DNA of 64,000 nucleotides, from NCBI GenBank assembly GCA_947561585.1, contig CANNZV010004630.1, positions 29,335 to 93,334 of the forward strand, read 5' to 3'. The notes under the pieces are model-generated. The model was not told where the DNA came from, did not search any database, and saw only the letters and a program-made list of their open reading frames with translations. The stretch's first letter is position 1; every line of letters starts with the position of its first letter. A program made the position numbers and the translations under genes. Origin of the DNA: Caprella mutica. Its lineage: Eukaryota > Arthropoda > Malacostraca > Amphipoda > Caprellidae. Shown here piece after piece: positions 9,527 through 20,696 of the stretch.

Positions 9527-11568
9527 TTAAGACATATCTTCATCTTCATCTGAAGCTGAAGTATCTACATCTCTTCTTTTCCTTTCACCAGATTCACCTG
9601 ACGCTGAAGTATTTATCTGTCTTCTTTTCCTTTCACCAGATTCACCTGACGCTGAAGTATTTATCTGTCTTCTTTTCCTTTCACCAGATTCACCTGACGC
9701 TGAAGTATTTATCTGTCTTCTTTTCCTTTCACCAGATTCACCTGACGCTGAAGTATTTATCTGTCTTCTTTTCCTTTCACCAGATTCACCTGACGCTGAA
9801 GTATTTATCTGTCTTCTTTTCCTTTCACCAGATTCACCTGACGCTGAAGTATTTATCTGTCTTCTTTTCCTTTCACCAGATTCATCTGACGATGAAGTAT
9901 TTATCTGTCTTCTTTTCCTTTCACCAGATTCACCTGACGCTGAAGTATTCATCTGTCTTCTTTTCCTTTCACCAGATTCATCTGACGATGAAGTATTTAT
10001 CTGTCTTCTTTTCCTTTCACCAGATTCACCTGACGCTGAAGTATTTATCTGTCTTCTTTTCCTTTCACCAGATTCATCTGACGATGAAGTATTTATCTGT
10101 CTTCTTTTCCTTTCACCAGATTCACCTGACGCTGAAGTATTCATCTGTCTTCTTTTCCTTTCACCAGATTCATCTGACGATGAAGTATTTATCTGTCTTC
10201 TTTTCCTTTCACCAGATTCACCTGACGCTGAAGTATTTATCTGTCTTCTTTTCCTTTCACCAGATTCATCTGACGATGAAGTATTTATCTGTCTTCTTTT
10301 CCTTTCACCAGATTCACCTGACGCTGAAGCATTTATCTGTCTTCTTTTCCTTTCACCAGATTCATCTGACGATGAAGTATTTATCTGTCTTCTTTTCCTT
10401 TCACCAGATTCATCTGACGATGAAGTATTTATCTGTCTTCTTTTCCTTTCACCAGATTCACCTGACGCTGAAGTATTTATCTGTCTTCTTTTCCTTTCAC
10501 CAGATTCATCTGACGATGAAGTATTTATCTGTCTTCTTTTCCTTTCACCAGATTCACCTGACGATGAAGTATTTATCTGTCTTCTTTTCCTTTCACCAGA
10601 TTCACCTGACGATGAAGTATTTATCTGTCTTCTTTTCCTTTCACCAGATTCATCTGACGATGAAGTATTTATCTGTCTTCTTTTCCTTTCACCAGATTCA
10701 TCTGACGATGAAGTATTTATCTGTCTTCTTTTCCTTTCACCAGATTCACCTGACGATGAAGTATTTATCTGTCTTCTTTTCCTTTCACCAGATTCATCTG
10801 ACGATGAAGTATTTATCTGTCTTCTTTTCCTTTCACCAGATTCACCTGACGATGAAGTATTTATCTGTCTTCTTTTCCTTTCACCAGATTCACCTGACGA
10901 TGAAGTATTTATCTGTCTTCTTTTCCTTTCACCAGATTCACCTGACGATGAAGTATTTATCTGTCTTCTTTTCCTTTCACCAGATTCACCTGACGCTGAT
11001 TCTGAGTTAGATTCGGTAGAGTCGTTATCTTGTCTTCTTTTCCTAGATAGGGCCTGTCCCTCTTTATCAAACGATAAAAAATCTCTTCCAGACATCAGCG
11101 AATTAGATGGTCTTCCCTGTTGAAATAAAGGCAAAATTTCATTAACAAAACCTAATTTTATTGTTTGAAACCTTCATAATGATAATAAATTATGTTGTAA
11201 ATATTAAATAAATCAAAGTTAAATTTTTATGTTATTTAATTTTCTATAATAACTGAAACAAAAAATTTAATGATTCCAATCATAAGTCACTAAGTATTTT
11301 GAAGAAATTAAAAAAAAAATTCTTATAGCACAATTGTGTAAGTTTGTGTAAATCTGCGAACAATAGCTAGCTCTGTAAGTTAAAATATCATTTTATAAAT
11401 TACTATAATTAAAAGAATTGTATCTAATGCCATTCTGAAATCATTGAGTAGTCTATTCTATCTTTTTGGAATTGATGAATAACTGTAAAATAAAGAACTT
11501 ACCTCATAGAATGTTGCCACCATAACCAACACTCCAAAAAGGACGAGGATAGCAGTTTTGGAAGTCAT
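9527..11568 (-). CDS. secreted multi-copy repeat protein, candidate peptide precursor
   Basis: Two coding exons: 11503-11568 (22 codons, donor GTAAGT) and 9527-11116 (acceptor TTTCAACAG), both phase 0, giving 551 aa. Exon 1 is a signal peptide (MTSKTAILVLFGVLVMVATF). Exon 2 opens with a short spacer ending SRKRR, then has 29 tandem 16-residue repeats of the form INTS[S/A]S[G/D]ESGERKRRQ, and ends with an acidic tail (DEDEDMS). There are 31 RKRR motifs, the classic furin/prohormone-convertase site. Each repeat has an N-glycosylation sequon (NTS or NAS) and S-x-E motifs for secretory-pathway kinase. Cleavage would free about 28 copies of a 12-residue peptide starting with Gln. No homologue is recognised. 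Alternatively it is an uncut secreted repeat protein such as a salivary or structural protein. Confidence 0.8.
9572..10960 (-). repeat. 48-bp coding minisatellite, 29 copies
   Basis: The repeats of the secreted protein at DNA level. Units are nearly identical even at third codon positions, so they have been homogenised recently. Two unit types (SSSD and SASG) alternate in the 3' two thirds of the coding sequence, implying a 96-bp higher-order unit. The last six units are all SASG. Confidence 0.95.
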
Positions 11569-11630
11569 TTTTGATGATGTTAACTATGCAATGGGTGCAA
11601 TGATTGTGACGATGCAGCATTGCTACGTCC

Positions 11631-11640
11631 TCTATTTATC
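11631..11640 (-). promoter_or_regulatory. TATA-like box of the repeat-peptide gene
   Basis: Reads GATAAATAGA on the minus strand, about 65 bases before the ATG at 11568. That leaves room for a short 5' UTR of roughly 35 bases if transcription starts about 30 bases downstream. Confidence 0.5.
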
Positions 11641-11983
11641 TGATGTGATTTGTATAATACCTTTTGATTCAGTTATACATAGATCCGGATTGAATAATAC
11701 CTATATCTATATATTTGTGATCGAGTGTTGGCATATAAGTGAAAAATTCCAAATGATTGGATGTGGCAGAGTTATTTTTAATAATGTTTTTTATTGGAAA
11801 TAAAATAAACGTTCTTGAATCTATAAAAAAATCGCCACCCTCACAGAGATCGAACTAATCTCAAGTTCTATACGGTCTTAGTTTTCGGTTCTTGAAGTTG
11901 AAACTCGATATCTTGATTATATTTGCATAGATCATTATCTTATTGTTACAGGTTTGGAATAGTAATGACTAATGAGATAGACT
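11641..11983. other. upstream intergenic region
   Basis: No gene. On the minus strand, near 11840-11865, there is a tRNA T-arm-like string (GTTCGATCT), but no cloverleaf can be drawn around it. Confidence 0.4.
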
Positions 11984-12612
11984 ATAACACTTTCAGAATG
12001 TAAGATAGGTACAGTTGATAACACTTTCAGAATGTAAGATAGGTATAGTTGATAACACTTTCAGAATGTAAGATAGGTACAGTTGATAACACTTTCAGAA
12101 TGTAAGATAGGTATAGTTGATAACACTTTCAGAATGTAAGATAGGTACAGTTGATAACACTTTCAGAATGTAAGATAGGTACAGTTGATAACACTTTCAG
12201 AATGTAAGATAGGTACAGTTGATAACACTTTCAGAATGTAAGATAGGTACAGTTGATAACACTTTCAGAATGTAAGATAGGTATAGTTGATAACACTTTC
12301 AGAATGTAAGATAGGTACAGTTGATAACACTTTCAGAATGTAAGATAGGTACAGTTGATAACACTTTCAGAATGTAAGATAGGTACAGTTGATAACACTT
12401 TCAGAATGTAAGATAGGTACAGTTGATAACACTTTCAGAATGTAAGATAGGTATAGTTGATAACACTTTCAGAATGTAAGATAGGTACAGTTGATAACAC
12501 TTTCAGAATGTAAGATAGGTACAGTTGATAACACTTTCAGAATGTAAGATAGGTACAGTTGATAACACTTTCAGAATGTAAGATAGGTACAGTTGATACC
12601 ACTTTCAGAAGG
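11984..12612. repeat. 34-bp tandem repeat (GATAACACTTTCAGAATGTA...)
   Basis: About 18 head-to-tail copies. The main variant is GGTACAG versus GGTATAG. It is not coding: 34 is not a multiple of three and stops occur in all frames. The gypsy element lies 50 bp to its right. Confidence 0.95.
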
Positions 12613-12664
12613 AAGACATGATAATTGAATAAATCTCTGATAAATATAAATTATTACTTGAAAT

Positions 12665-13018
12665 TGAAGGTTTCTATTATTTAGCCTAATTTAATTCCTT
12701 CAATCAATTTGTATAGAGTTTAATGACTAGTAGATTTTTGGTAGTTTTTATTTGACTTCAGTACAGGAGTGATACCCTTATTAGACAAATGTTCATCACT
12801 AAGGGTCAATCACTGCACAATGTGTTAAATCTAATAGACAACTGAATGAATGTAGAGTTAGCTAGCATAATTATTGGGTAGTTTTACGTATTATTGGAAC
12901 ATATTATTGGAACCGATTATGACGAAATATTAGAATGAAATCGGTCTAGTATTCAATTTGAGTTATTAGAAAATTGTTCTTTGAAATGAATGGTTAATAT
13001 AAAATGATGAATGCTACA
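12665..13018 (-). repeat. gypsy 3' LTR
   Basis: 354 bp, identical in length to the other LTR, with TG...CA ends in element sense. Confidence 0.95.
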
Positions 13019-13021
13019 GAA

Positions 13022-13031
13022 CTTCCCTCCC
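13022..13031 (-). other. gypsy polypurine tract
   Basis: GGGAGGGAAG on the minus strand, three bases from the 3' LTR: the expected site for priming plus-strand DNA. Confidence 0.75.
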
Positions 13032-13042
13032 AAATAGCGGAG

Positions 13043-16000
13043 CTAAAAATAAATATAATCGTTAGACCGTTTAAATTTAACGGTTCGACCAGATCTAGTT
13101 TTTGTAGCGTTGGTTGTAGTAGCTTGTTGAGGTGAGCTTATATCTTGAGATTCTTGAGTTGGTAGTGATATTACAGGAGAAGTTCTGTCCAGTTTCAGAG
13201 GCTCATTAGTAGGGTTGGTAGTTGCGGTGGGTTGTAGTATCGTAGGTTTTAATCGGTCGATGGATACAGTTTGAGTTCTGTCATCGGAGAGTTCAATCAC
13301 GAAATGTTTAGAGTATCGTTCACTAACTTTGTAGGGACCTGTGTAGGGCGCTTCTAGAGAACGTCGAACGCGATCCACTCTTAGCCACACGTGAGTGCAT
13401 GTCTTCAGTTCTGAAGGTACGAACGATTTAGGGCCAGAATGAATGCGTCCTTCTGAGAGTTGTTTGAAATCTAGGAGTGACATTTCGTGAGCTAGTTTCT
13501 TGATGTTTTCGTGAGTAAATGGTAAGTCTTGTTCGCTGATCATAGGTCGTGGCATCAGAAGGTGATTTCCAGTTAGAGCGGTAAAGGGTGAATATCCTGA
13601 ATCGTTTGGTATGCTGCGTAAGCCAAGCAAGACTACAGGGAGTGCGTCAAGCCAGTTCTGTTTTCTTGCAATTATAGCCGTTTTCAGGGTTCGGTGGGCT
13701 CTCTCAATTAAACCGTTCGTTTGTGGATGGTAAGCAGTGGTTCTGAGACGATGGAAGCCCACTAAAATGGATAGCTCGTTGAAGAGTTCAGATTCGAATT
13801 GCGATCCTCTGTCTGTTACGACGTACAACGGCACGCCAAAGCGTGCAATCCATGTGTTTAAGAAAGCTGAAGCAACGGTTGAGGCGGTGATTTCGTGGAT
13901 TGGCATGGCTTCTATCCACCTTGTCGCTCTGTCAATACATGTAAGAACGTAGCGCTGGGGAGCAATGTAAGTTTCATTGTTTTTCTTAACGGGTGGAAGG
14001 GGTCCTATGATGTCTATGTGCACCGTTTCTAAGCGAGATGAAGGGAGATCAAATGGCGTTTTCTCACTCTTTGTGTGCTTGTTGATTTTAGCTTGTTGGC
14101 AGTCAATACATTCTCTGCACCAGTTTTTAATGTTTCGATCGATGTCGGGCCAGAAGTAGCGAGATTTAATGAGTTTGATAGTTGTTTTTACACCGGGATG
14201 TGCGATATTGTGAAGACTTTCAAATATGCTGCGACGTGCAGTCGATGGGATAAATGGACGTGGGTACGGAGTAGAAGTGTCACAAAACAACTTGGCATCA
14301 TTGTTGATGGAGTATGAATGTAACTTATCCAGGTATTGCTGTGTTTCAGCATCGTCTTTTTGTTGTTGGGCTAGGGACGGTAGGTCGATTATGTCTAGCA
14401 TTACTGAGTTTGTTGGTCTCGACAAACAGTCCGCAACGATGTTCTGATCACCACGAATGTATTGCAGATCGTTTATGTATTCAGTGATGATCGAGAAGTA
14501 GCGTTGCTGTTTGTCGGATTTAGAGGGCTATGTGCTTTTGAAAGCAGATGATAAAGGTTTGTGATCACTGAATAAGATCGTATCGCGTCCTTCAATCAGT
14601 GGTTTAAAATGCAATACAGCACTGTAGGTAGCGAAGAGTTCTCTATCGAATGTTGAACATTTTTGTTGGCTAGCTGACAGTTTCTTTGAGAAGAATCCAA
14701 TTGGTACTGGTTGTCCGTTGATGAGTTGGTGTAGTGCTGCACCAATTGCATATTGAGAGCTGTCAGTTACGAGGTGGTATTGAGTAGCGTTTGTGGATGG
14801 ATGAGGTAGAGAGCTCACGTTTGCTAGTGCTGATTTTATTTCACCAAATGATTTAGTTTCTTCGCTGTTCAGAGTTATTTGTTTTTCATTTGGTGATATT
14901 CTTATGCGTTCCGTTAGAGGCATTACGAGGTTAGCAAATTTAGGGATGTGCCGACGGTAGAATCCGACCATTCCTAGGAATCGTCGGAGTGATTTAGAAT
15001 CAGTAGGTTGGGGAAAAGAGGTAATTTCAGAAGTCTTTTCTTCTGTTGTTTTCATTCCGTCCGACTTTATAGAGTATCCAAGAAAATCTAGTTCTTCTTG
15101 GAAAAACGAACATTTTTCTGTTGCTATTTTTAAATCGTATTTGTCCAAAATACTAAACACTTGTTCGAGGTCCTTGGCATGTTGCTCTTCATTTTCTGAG
15201 GATATCAGTATATCGTCCAGGTAAATGAACGAACAATCACAATCAATGAATGATTGGTCCATGAAACGTTGAAAGGTGGCTCCACTGTTTCGTAAACCGT
15301 AGGGCATATAACAATATTCGAATGATCCGAAGGGGGTTGTGACTGCGGTTTTTTCTATGTCATCAGGGTGGATTGGGATCTGGTGGTAGGCTCTGATGAG
15401 ATCTAATTTCGAGAAAACATTTTTGTTGTGGAGATGGGAAGATAAACTATTGAGATGGGGAATAGGGTATCTGTCTGGTTTCGTTATGGTGTTCAGAGCG
15501 CGGTAATCACCACATGGTCGCCATTGTCCTGGGTTTTTCTTGGGTACTAAATGCAATGGTGATGTCCAAGGAGATTTTGAGGGGCGTATAATACCGGCTT
15601 GCTGAAGAGTTTTGAATTCTGCTTGTGCTGCGTTTAATTTCTCTGCTGATAGCTGTCTCGTTTTAGCGTACACAGGGTTTGAGTTTGCCGTTTCGATAGT
15701 GTGCGAAATCTTTATTGCACAAGCCTGGTTCTGAAGTTTTTTTGGTGATGTAACAGACGAAAATTCTTCCAGGAGGTCACTTACAACAGGATGTTGCGAT
15801 TTATCAGAGTTTATATTGATATGAAAAACTTCTTCGGTTGTGCTTACAGTGGTTGTTGCAATAAGTGATGTAGTGTTGTCAGTTATCTTCATTGATTTGC
15901 AGTCAACTAGGATGTTGAAATTTCTTAAGAAATCAGCTCCAAGAAGCGGATGTGTGGTTTCAGCAACGATGAAGTTCCAAACGTATGTTCTGCGCAATGA

Positions 16001-16256
16001 TGGGATGCTTATATCAATAAGGGATTCACCATGACACGGAATTGTTTGACCGTCTGCTGTAGTTAGTTTGACTGCAGTTGGATTGATGGTTATACCGTTA
16101 ATATAACGTGAAGGTATTATTGAGACTGCAGCGCCTGTATCAATGATGATATCAAGCTTGGTAGCACCAATTCGAGCGGCAACTTGTAGGAGTGGCGGGC
16201 CGATGGTTGCTAGGGCGACCCGCCCGTCTAGTTTTCCGAGTGTGATTGACGGGCTG
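13043..16256 (-). pseudogene. gypsy pol (protease, RT, RNase H, integrase), one in-frame stop
   Basis: One frame runs from before the protease motif [10 protein letters not shown] (Asp-Thr-Gly near 16140) through the reverse transcriptase ([14 protein letters not shown]; catalytic FIYLDDI) and RNase H ([22 protein letters not shown]) to the integrase. The integrase has a zinc-binding HNIAH...CRECIDC and the triad Asp in HIDIIG, Asp in VTDRG and Glu in NGLIERAHR. A TAG at 14528-14530 interrupts the frame just after RNase H, and the frame resumes unchanged. The upstream limit is approximate; pol is in the -1 frame relative to the C-terminal part of gag, as in many gypsy elements. The break is described only. 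Confidence 0.9.
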
Positions 16257-17045
16257 GTGACGAAGGTCGCGAAGATGGTTGCATGTTGCAGTTCTTCTTA
16301 TCTGGCCATCGACACCACGGCTTACATGTCCGTGCTTTTTCTGCAAAGTACAGGTGTGCACGGCACACTTTTGGGCGTTGAGTTTCGGAATATGGTCTTA
16401 CTCCGGCTGGGCATTGGGATGGATAAGTTGAATAATTTTGGTGAGGTCTGTCATGCCGAGTTTGATTACTGGAGTAGTTTTGTTGTTGCCTTTCGTTGTT
16501 GGATCTTACATTAAGAACGTTTGTGTTACTAAAGTAAGGCATCAACTCATCAGCTAAAGTTCCAAGCTGTTGTAGGGTAAGTGATTTTTGAGCAGCTAGA
16601 ACGGGTGAAATTGTAGATGGGGTAGCTTGAATGAATTTGTGACGAATTAAATCTTCACCGACGCCTATTTTATTTGCAGTAGCACTTAACTCTTGAAGAT
16701 AAACAGATGGCCTACCAGACATGGTGTTTTTGAGATGATTTTATCAAAAAGTTCCGGTTTAGTAGATTCAAATGAGGCAATTACGGCAGCTTTAAGTCCT
16801 GAGTAATTTTGGCTTTCTAGAATAGTTGGAGATAGATTAGCAACAATGGTTGGTGGTAATGCAGCTAACACATGGTAGTATTTAGTTTCTTCAACTGTTA
16901 TTCTGCTGAGATGAAATTGTGCTTCAATAATACTGAACCATCCAGTCGCAGCAGTTTCCATAAATGCTGGGATTTTAATAGATAGATGCTGAATGGGTTC
17001 AGTTTGTTTAGTTGATGGAGGGTCAGTTGGATCGTTTGGAGCCAT
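16228..17045 (-). pseudogene. gypsy gag, frameshifted
   Basis: The first part starts at the ATG at 17045 (MAPNDPTDPP) and runs to about 16735. The capsid-like sequence then continues in another frame (from GRPSVYLQEL, about 16715) to 16228, so a small indel lies near 16725-16735. The C-terminal part has a nucleocapsid-like C..H...FAEKARTC..WC arrangement typical of insect gypsy gag proteins, then overlaps the start of pol. Confidence 0.8.
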
Positions 17046-17094
17046 GGTTTAATTTTAGAATTTTTTATCGAATTCAGAAAAGTTGTAGGTGTTA

Positions 17095-17109
17095 ATGACG
17101 GGGTCACCA
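17095..17109 (-). other. gypsy primer-binding site
   Basis: TGGTGACCCCGTCAT in element sense, two bases after the 5' LTR. TGG pairs with the CCA end of a tRNA; the tRNA identity is not assigned. Confidence 0.7.
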
Positions 17110-17111
17110 GT

Positions 17112-17465
17112 TGAAGGTTTCTATTATTTAGCCTAATTTAATTCCTTCAATCAATTTGTATAGAGTTTAATGACTAGTAGATTTTTGGTAGTTTTTATTT
17201 GACTTCAGTACAGGAGTGATACCCTTATTAGACAAATGTTCATCACTAAGGGTCAATCACTGCACAATGTATTAAATCTAATAGACAACTGAATGAATGT
17301 AGAGTTAGCTAGCATAATTATTGGGTAGTTTTACGTATTATTGGAACATATTATTGGAACCGATTATGACGAAATATTAGAATGAAATCGGTCTAGTATT
17401 CAATTTGAGTTATTAGAAAATTGTTCTTTGAAATGAATGGTTAATATAAAATGATGAATGCTACA
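17112..17465 (-). repeat. gypsy 5' LTR
   Basis: 354 bp and nearly identical to 12665-13018. It carries the promoter for the element. Confidence 0.95.
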
Positions 17466-17735
17466 AAATACCAGATTCAATAACTGTTAGTAAATTAGCA
17501 TATAGTTATTTTCTTATGATTGAATAGATTCATACTCAACGGGAAATCTATATTTTCAGAGGTTATATTATCTGTAGGAATGGATGTCCCTCATGTGTCT
17601 CAATATCACAAATAAATTTTCTTTTGCTATCGAGAATAGCTTCCTTCGGCTGAAAGATTAAATCTTTGTCTTATTCTAATTTTATACAGAGATAAAAAAA
17701 ATGCAACAAAGATCTATGCTATATATGTACCTTAC

Positions 17736-17862
17736 CTCGCACAATGTTCCACTGATGATGAGAACCATCAATGATGCTAACAAAATGTTTCCAGGAGAGA
17801 TCTTTAGAATAGGACCACAGGTAATCGAATAACGTTAGTTTGATTTTTTCGATCTATTTATA
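17736..17862 (-). other. orphan signal-peptide-like exon with TATA box
   Basis: On the minus strand a perfect TATAAATAG (17854-17862) lies about 50 bases before a short open stretch reading KISPGNILLASLMVLIISGT LCE. It ends at a GTAAGG donor (17731-17735) right after a GAG codon, exactly as exon 1 of the repeat-peptide gene does. No ATG precedes the hydrophobic stretch; the only in-frame ATG is at 17768. No second exon is found before the gypsy element. It may be a broken paralogue of the gene at 9527-11568. Speculative. Confidence 0.35.
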
Positions 17863-18485
17863 CAGACTATAGGAAGGTTTTTGGAGTAATTAATTGAAAG
17901 ATAAAAAGAACTGGCCTAATTGTTTAATTAATGTTGTCATTTAAACAACTTGTAAAAAATAGCTGAAGTTAACCGATGATCTCACAATCTCGATTAGAAT
18001 TCATTCTTTCTGTAAAAATTTGAATAAAATTTTAGATCAAAATAAATATGATTTACTTAGACTCGTTTTCTACAATTTCTTATTTGTTAGCTTATCAAAC
18101 TATTATGGGATGTTTTATAATTGTCTCAGGGTCATAATTTCGGATAACAGCTTCCATGGGTGCATGTAGAAATACTGATCTGAAGTGAAACTCAATTGGA
18201 CTATGTTCTAAACTCAATAAGAAGAACATAATCTCAACAAAAACTCGAAATCAGGCCTTTTTATTCAGATCTATGAGATGTCACTCAAAAAAAAAAATAA
18301 ACTGGTATTAATAATATACTCTAATGGATTCTCTCCTCATTATCTGTTATAAATTGCAGTTCCATTTCGTTACTCATCGCAACTGAAAATATAATCTCTA
18401 ACTACAACTCTCATAATTATGAGGTAACATTTTTAATGGAGCATATTCTAGGCAAAATAACTGTTGTGTTATGTTCCGTGATAGG
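17863..18485. other. intergenic, nothing recognised
   Basis: AT-rich with no open frame of note. Confidence 0.4.
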
Positions 18486-18575
18486 AAAATTTTTCCACGG
18501 AAAATTCGTCCTCGGAAAATTCGTTCACGGAATATTCGTCCTCTGAAAATTCGTTCACGGAAAATTCGTCCATTA
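18486..18575. repeat. short tandem repeat (CGGAAAATTCGTCC)
   Basis: About five imperfect copies of a 17-20-bp unit such as ACGGAAAATTCGTCC. It resembles in style the word repeats at the ends of the foldback-like elements. Confidence 0.7.
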
Positions 18576-18674
18576 AACGCAAAATAATTTATTTAAATGG
18601 AACAAAATGTTATGATAAGTGTTTTGATATAAAGTAGTCGTTTAATGTATGTAGGTGATAGCGCACCTACATAC

Positions 18675-19012
18675 TGTTGAAATTTTAGTTAAATGTATTA
18701 CACACTCGTTATATATTTAATGTTAACTTCCTGTTAGACTAGCTCAGCTATATTAAATTACCTATTGTTTCAATAACCATGTATTACTTTTAATGAGAAA
18801 CGGACATAAGGTCTAAAGTCGATCACACTTCCGTCGAGGGTTAAATACCCTGTCTTGTAGTTTCTGAAGTCAGTCTGTCTTGAACATTACTCAGTGAGAG
18901 ATGAGTTCCACTCATCTCTCCATAGACTTCTAATTGTATAACATATTTACTCTTTAAATAAACTCTATGTCTTAACGTTGTTAACCCACTGTTATTTAAC
19001 CTAATTCTAACA
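18675..19012 (+). repeat. copia-type 5' LTR
   Basis: 338 bp, with TG...CA ends. Confidence 0.93.
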
Positions 19013-19026
19013 GGTTATGGGCCCAG
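19013..19026 (+). other. copia-type primer-binding site
   Basis: GGTTATGGGCCCAG immediately follows the LTR, as in Drosophila copia, where a half-molecule of initiator Met tRNA primes reverse transcription. Confidence 0.85.
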
Positions 19027-19315
19027 TGAACGATAAGAGTTTATAAATCAAATTATGTTTAAACAAATTAGAAGTTTATAATAGTAATAAAAACGAAGTG
19101 CTGTGAAAAAAGTGTTAACCTATATGAAACATATCACTCAAAACGCTTGCGTAAGCATATCGTGTTCACGCGCTAATGAGGTCAATTATAATGATTGCTC
19201 TAGCGAAAAATGCACTTGTGTTATAATATAATGATTTAGTATTTTTGCGGAAGAGGTGTCAAGAGAGGTCACAAATTACCTTTAAATCTGTGACCTTATC
19301 CTTTGGTAAACAGTC

Positions 19316-20245
19316 TTTCAACAAAAGGTTCTTGCGAACTAAGACTTGTGTTACTGTTCCAATTAAATATTAATAATTATATTCAGTGAAGTTATTCTTA
19401 TGAATTAGAATAATTTTAAAACATCAAACTCAGTTAAACAGTAAATCAATTTAACTGCTGTGGTTGTTTATGTTTGTTAAAGTATTGAATGATAATAAAT
19501 ACTTTCAACAAAAGGCTCTTGCGAACTAAGACTTCTGTTGTTGTTCCAATTGAATATTAATAATTATATTCAGTGCAGTTATTCTTATGAATTAGAATAA
19601 TGTTAAAACATCAATTCAGTTAAACAGTAAATCAATTTAACTGCTTTGGTTGTTTATGTTTGTTAAAGTATTGAATGATAATAAATACTTTCAACAAAAG
19701 GCTCTTGCGAACTAAGACTTCTGTTGTTGTTCCAATTGAATATTAATAATTATATTCAGTGCAGTTATTCTTATGAATTAGAATAATGTTAAAACATCAA
19801 TTCAGTTAAACAGTAAATCAATTTAACTGCTTTGGTTGTTTATGTTTGTTAAAGTATTGAATGATAGTAAATACTTTCAACAAAAGGCTCTTGCGAACTA
19901 AGACTTCTGTTGTTGTTTCAATTGAATATTAATAATTATATTCAGTTATTCTTATGAATTAGAATAATGTTAAAACATCAATTCAGTTAAACAGTAAATC
20001 AATTTAACTGCTTTGGTTGTTTATGTTTGTTAAAGTATTGAATGATAGTAAATACTTTCAACAAAAGGTTCTTGCGAACTAATACTTGTGTTGCTGTTCC
20101 ACTTGAATATTAGTAATTATATTCAGTGAAGTTATTCTTATGAATTAGAATAATTTTAAAACATCAATTCAGTCAAACAGTAAATCAATTTAACTGGTTT
20201 GGTTGTTTATGTTTGTTAAGTATTGAAAGATAATAAATACTTTGA
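19316..20245 (+). repeat. five ~186-bp tandem repeats in the element's leader
   Basis: The phrase TTTCAACAAAAGG recurs at about 19316, 19503, 19689, 19875 and 20056, giving spacings of 187, 186, 186 and 181. Middle copies are nearly identical; the outer two are more diverged. The array ends just before the ATG at 20250. Confidence 0.93.
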
Positions 20246-20249
20246 AAAC

Positions 20250-20696
20250 ATGACTTCAAATAAGTTACCGGGGATTGTTCCCCTAGACGGAAACAGACAT
20301 CAACAGGGCGATAACTCCAGCAGCAGTGGTTACGGTTCAGGGGGCTATGGGGGAAACAGCTACTCATCCCAGAGCTACCCCAATCTGGATACACCCAGCA
20401 AGGAGGAGGATACGGCACTTGGAACAGTGGGGGGTACTATGGACAGCAGCAGAATTACTATGCACAGCAGCAACAGACACCGCCAACCCAAATCTCTTAC
20501 GGCAACTGAGGACAACAGGCACCGGGCGGTTGGAGTGCCGCAACCACTGGACAAGCTGCCGGTACTTGGAGTGGCTATGGACAACAAACCGGACAAACGC
20601 CCCAGCAAAGCTGAAGCAACTCCACGCAGGGTGGTGGCTATGGGAACTACAACTACAAGAAGTAAAATAAGTAAAGACTTGTTTGTTTGTAAATAG
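20250..20696 (+). pseudogene. gag start fused to a dead copy of an RNA-binding-protein 3' cDNA
   Basis: Starts MTSNKLPGIVPLDGN, which looks like the first codons of a copia-type Gag. It passes directly into a Gly/Ser/Tyr-rich stretch (SGYGSGGYGGNSYSSQSYP). After about 20380 the same protein type continues in another frame (GGGYGTWNSGGYYGQQQ, later TWSGYGQQTGQTPQQ, and last GGGYGNYNYKK before TAA). So there is one frameshift, plus two TGA stops in the second frame. Composition and ending resemble the low-complexity C-terminal tails of hnRNP or TIA-type RNA-binding proteins; the donor gene is not identified. No introns are present. A possible polyadenylation signal AATAAA lies near 20787. Confidence 0.75.

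Larger units (their letters stand above)
12665..17465 (-). mobile_element. Ty3/gypsy LTR retrotransposon, nearly full length
   Basis: 4801 bp, transcribed on the minus strand. Two 354-bp LTRs (TGTAGCATTC...ACCTTCA in element sense) are flanked by the 4-bp target duplication AAAT (12661-12664, 17466-17469). Order in element sense: 5' LTR, primer-binding site, gag, protease, reverse transcriptase, RNase H, integrase, polypurine tract, 3' LTR. There is no envelope gene. I saw only one difference between the LTRs (GTGTT versus GTATT, left LTR near 12832), so the insertion is recent. The reading frames are nevertheless broken. Confidence 0.95.

Noticed and set aside
9892..11010. Plus-strand frame of 372 codons with a repeat FFSFHQIHLTMKYLSV
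   Set aside because: Antisense shadow of the 48-bp coding repeats. The minus-strand frame has a signal exon, splice sites and a coherent protein; this one has none.
11840..11880. Possible tRNA or tRNA-derived SINE (GTTCGATCT on the minus strand)
   Set aside because: No acceptor stem or D-arm can be paired around the T-arm-like string.
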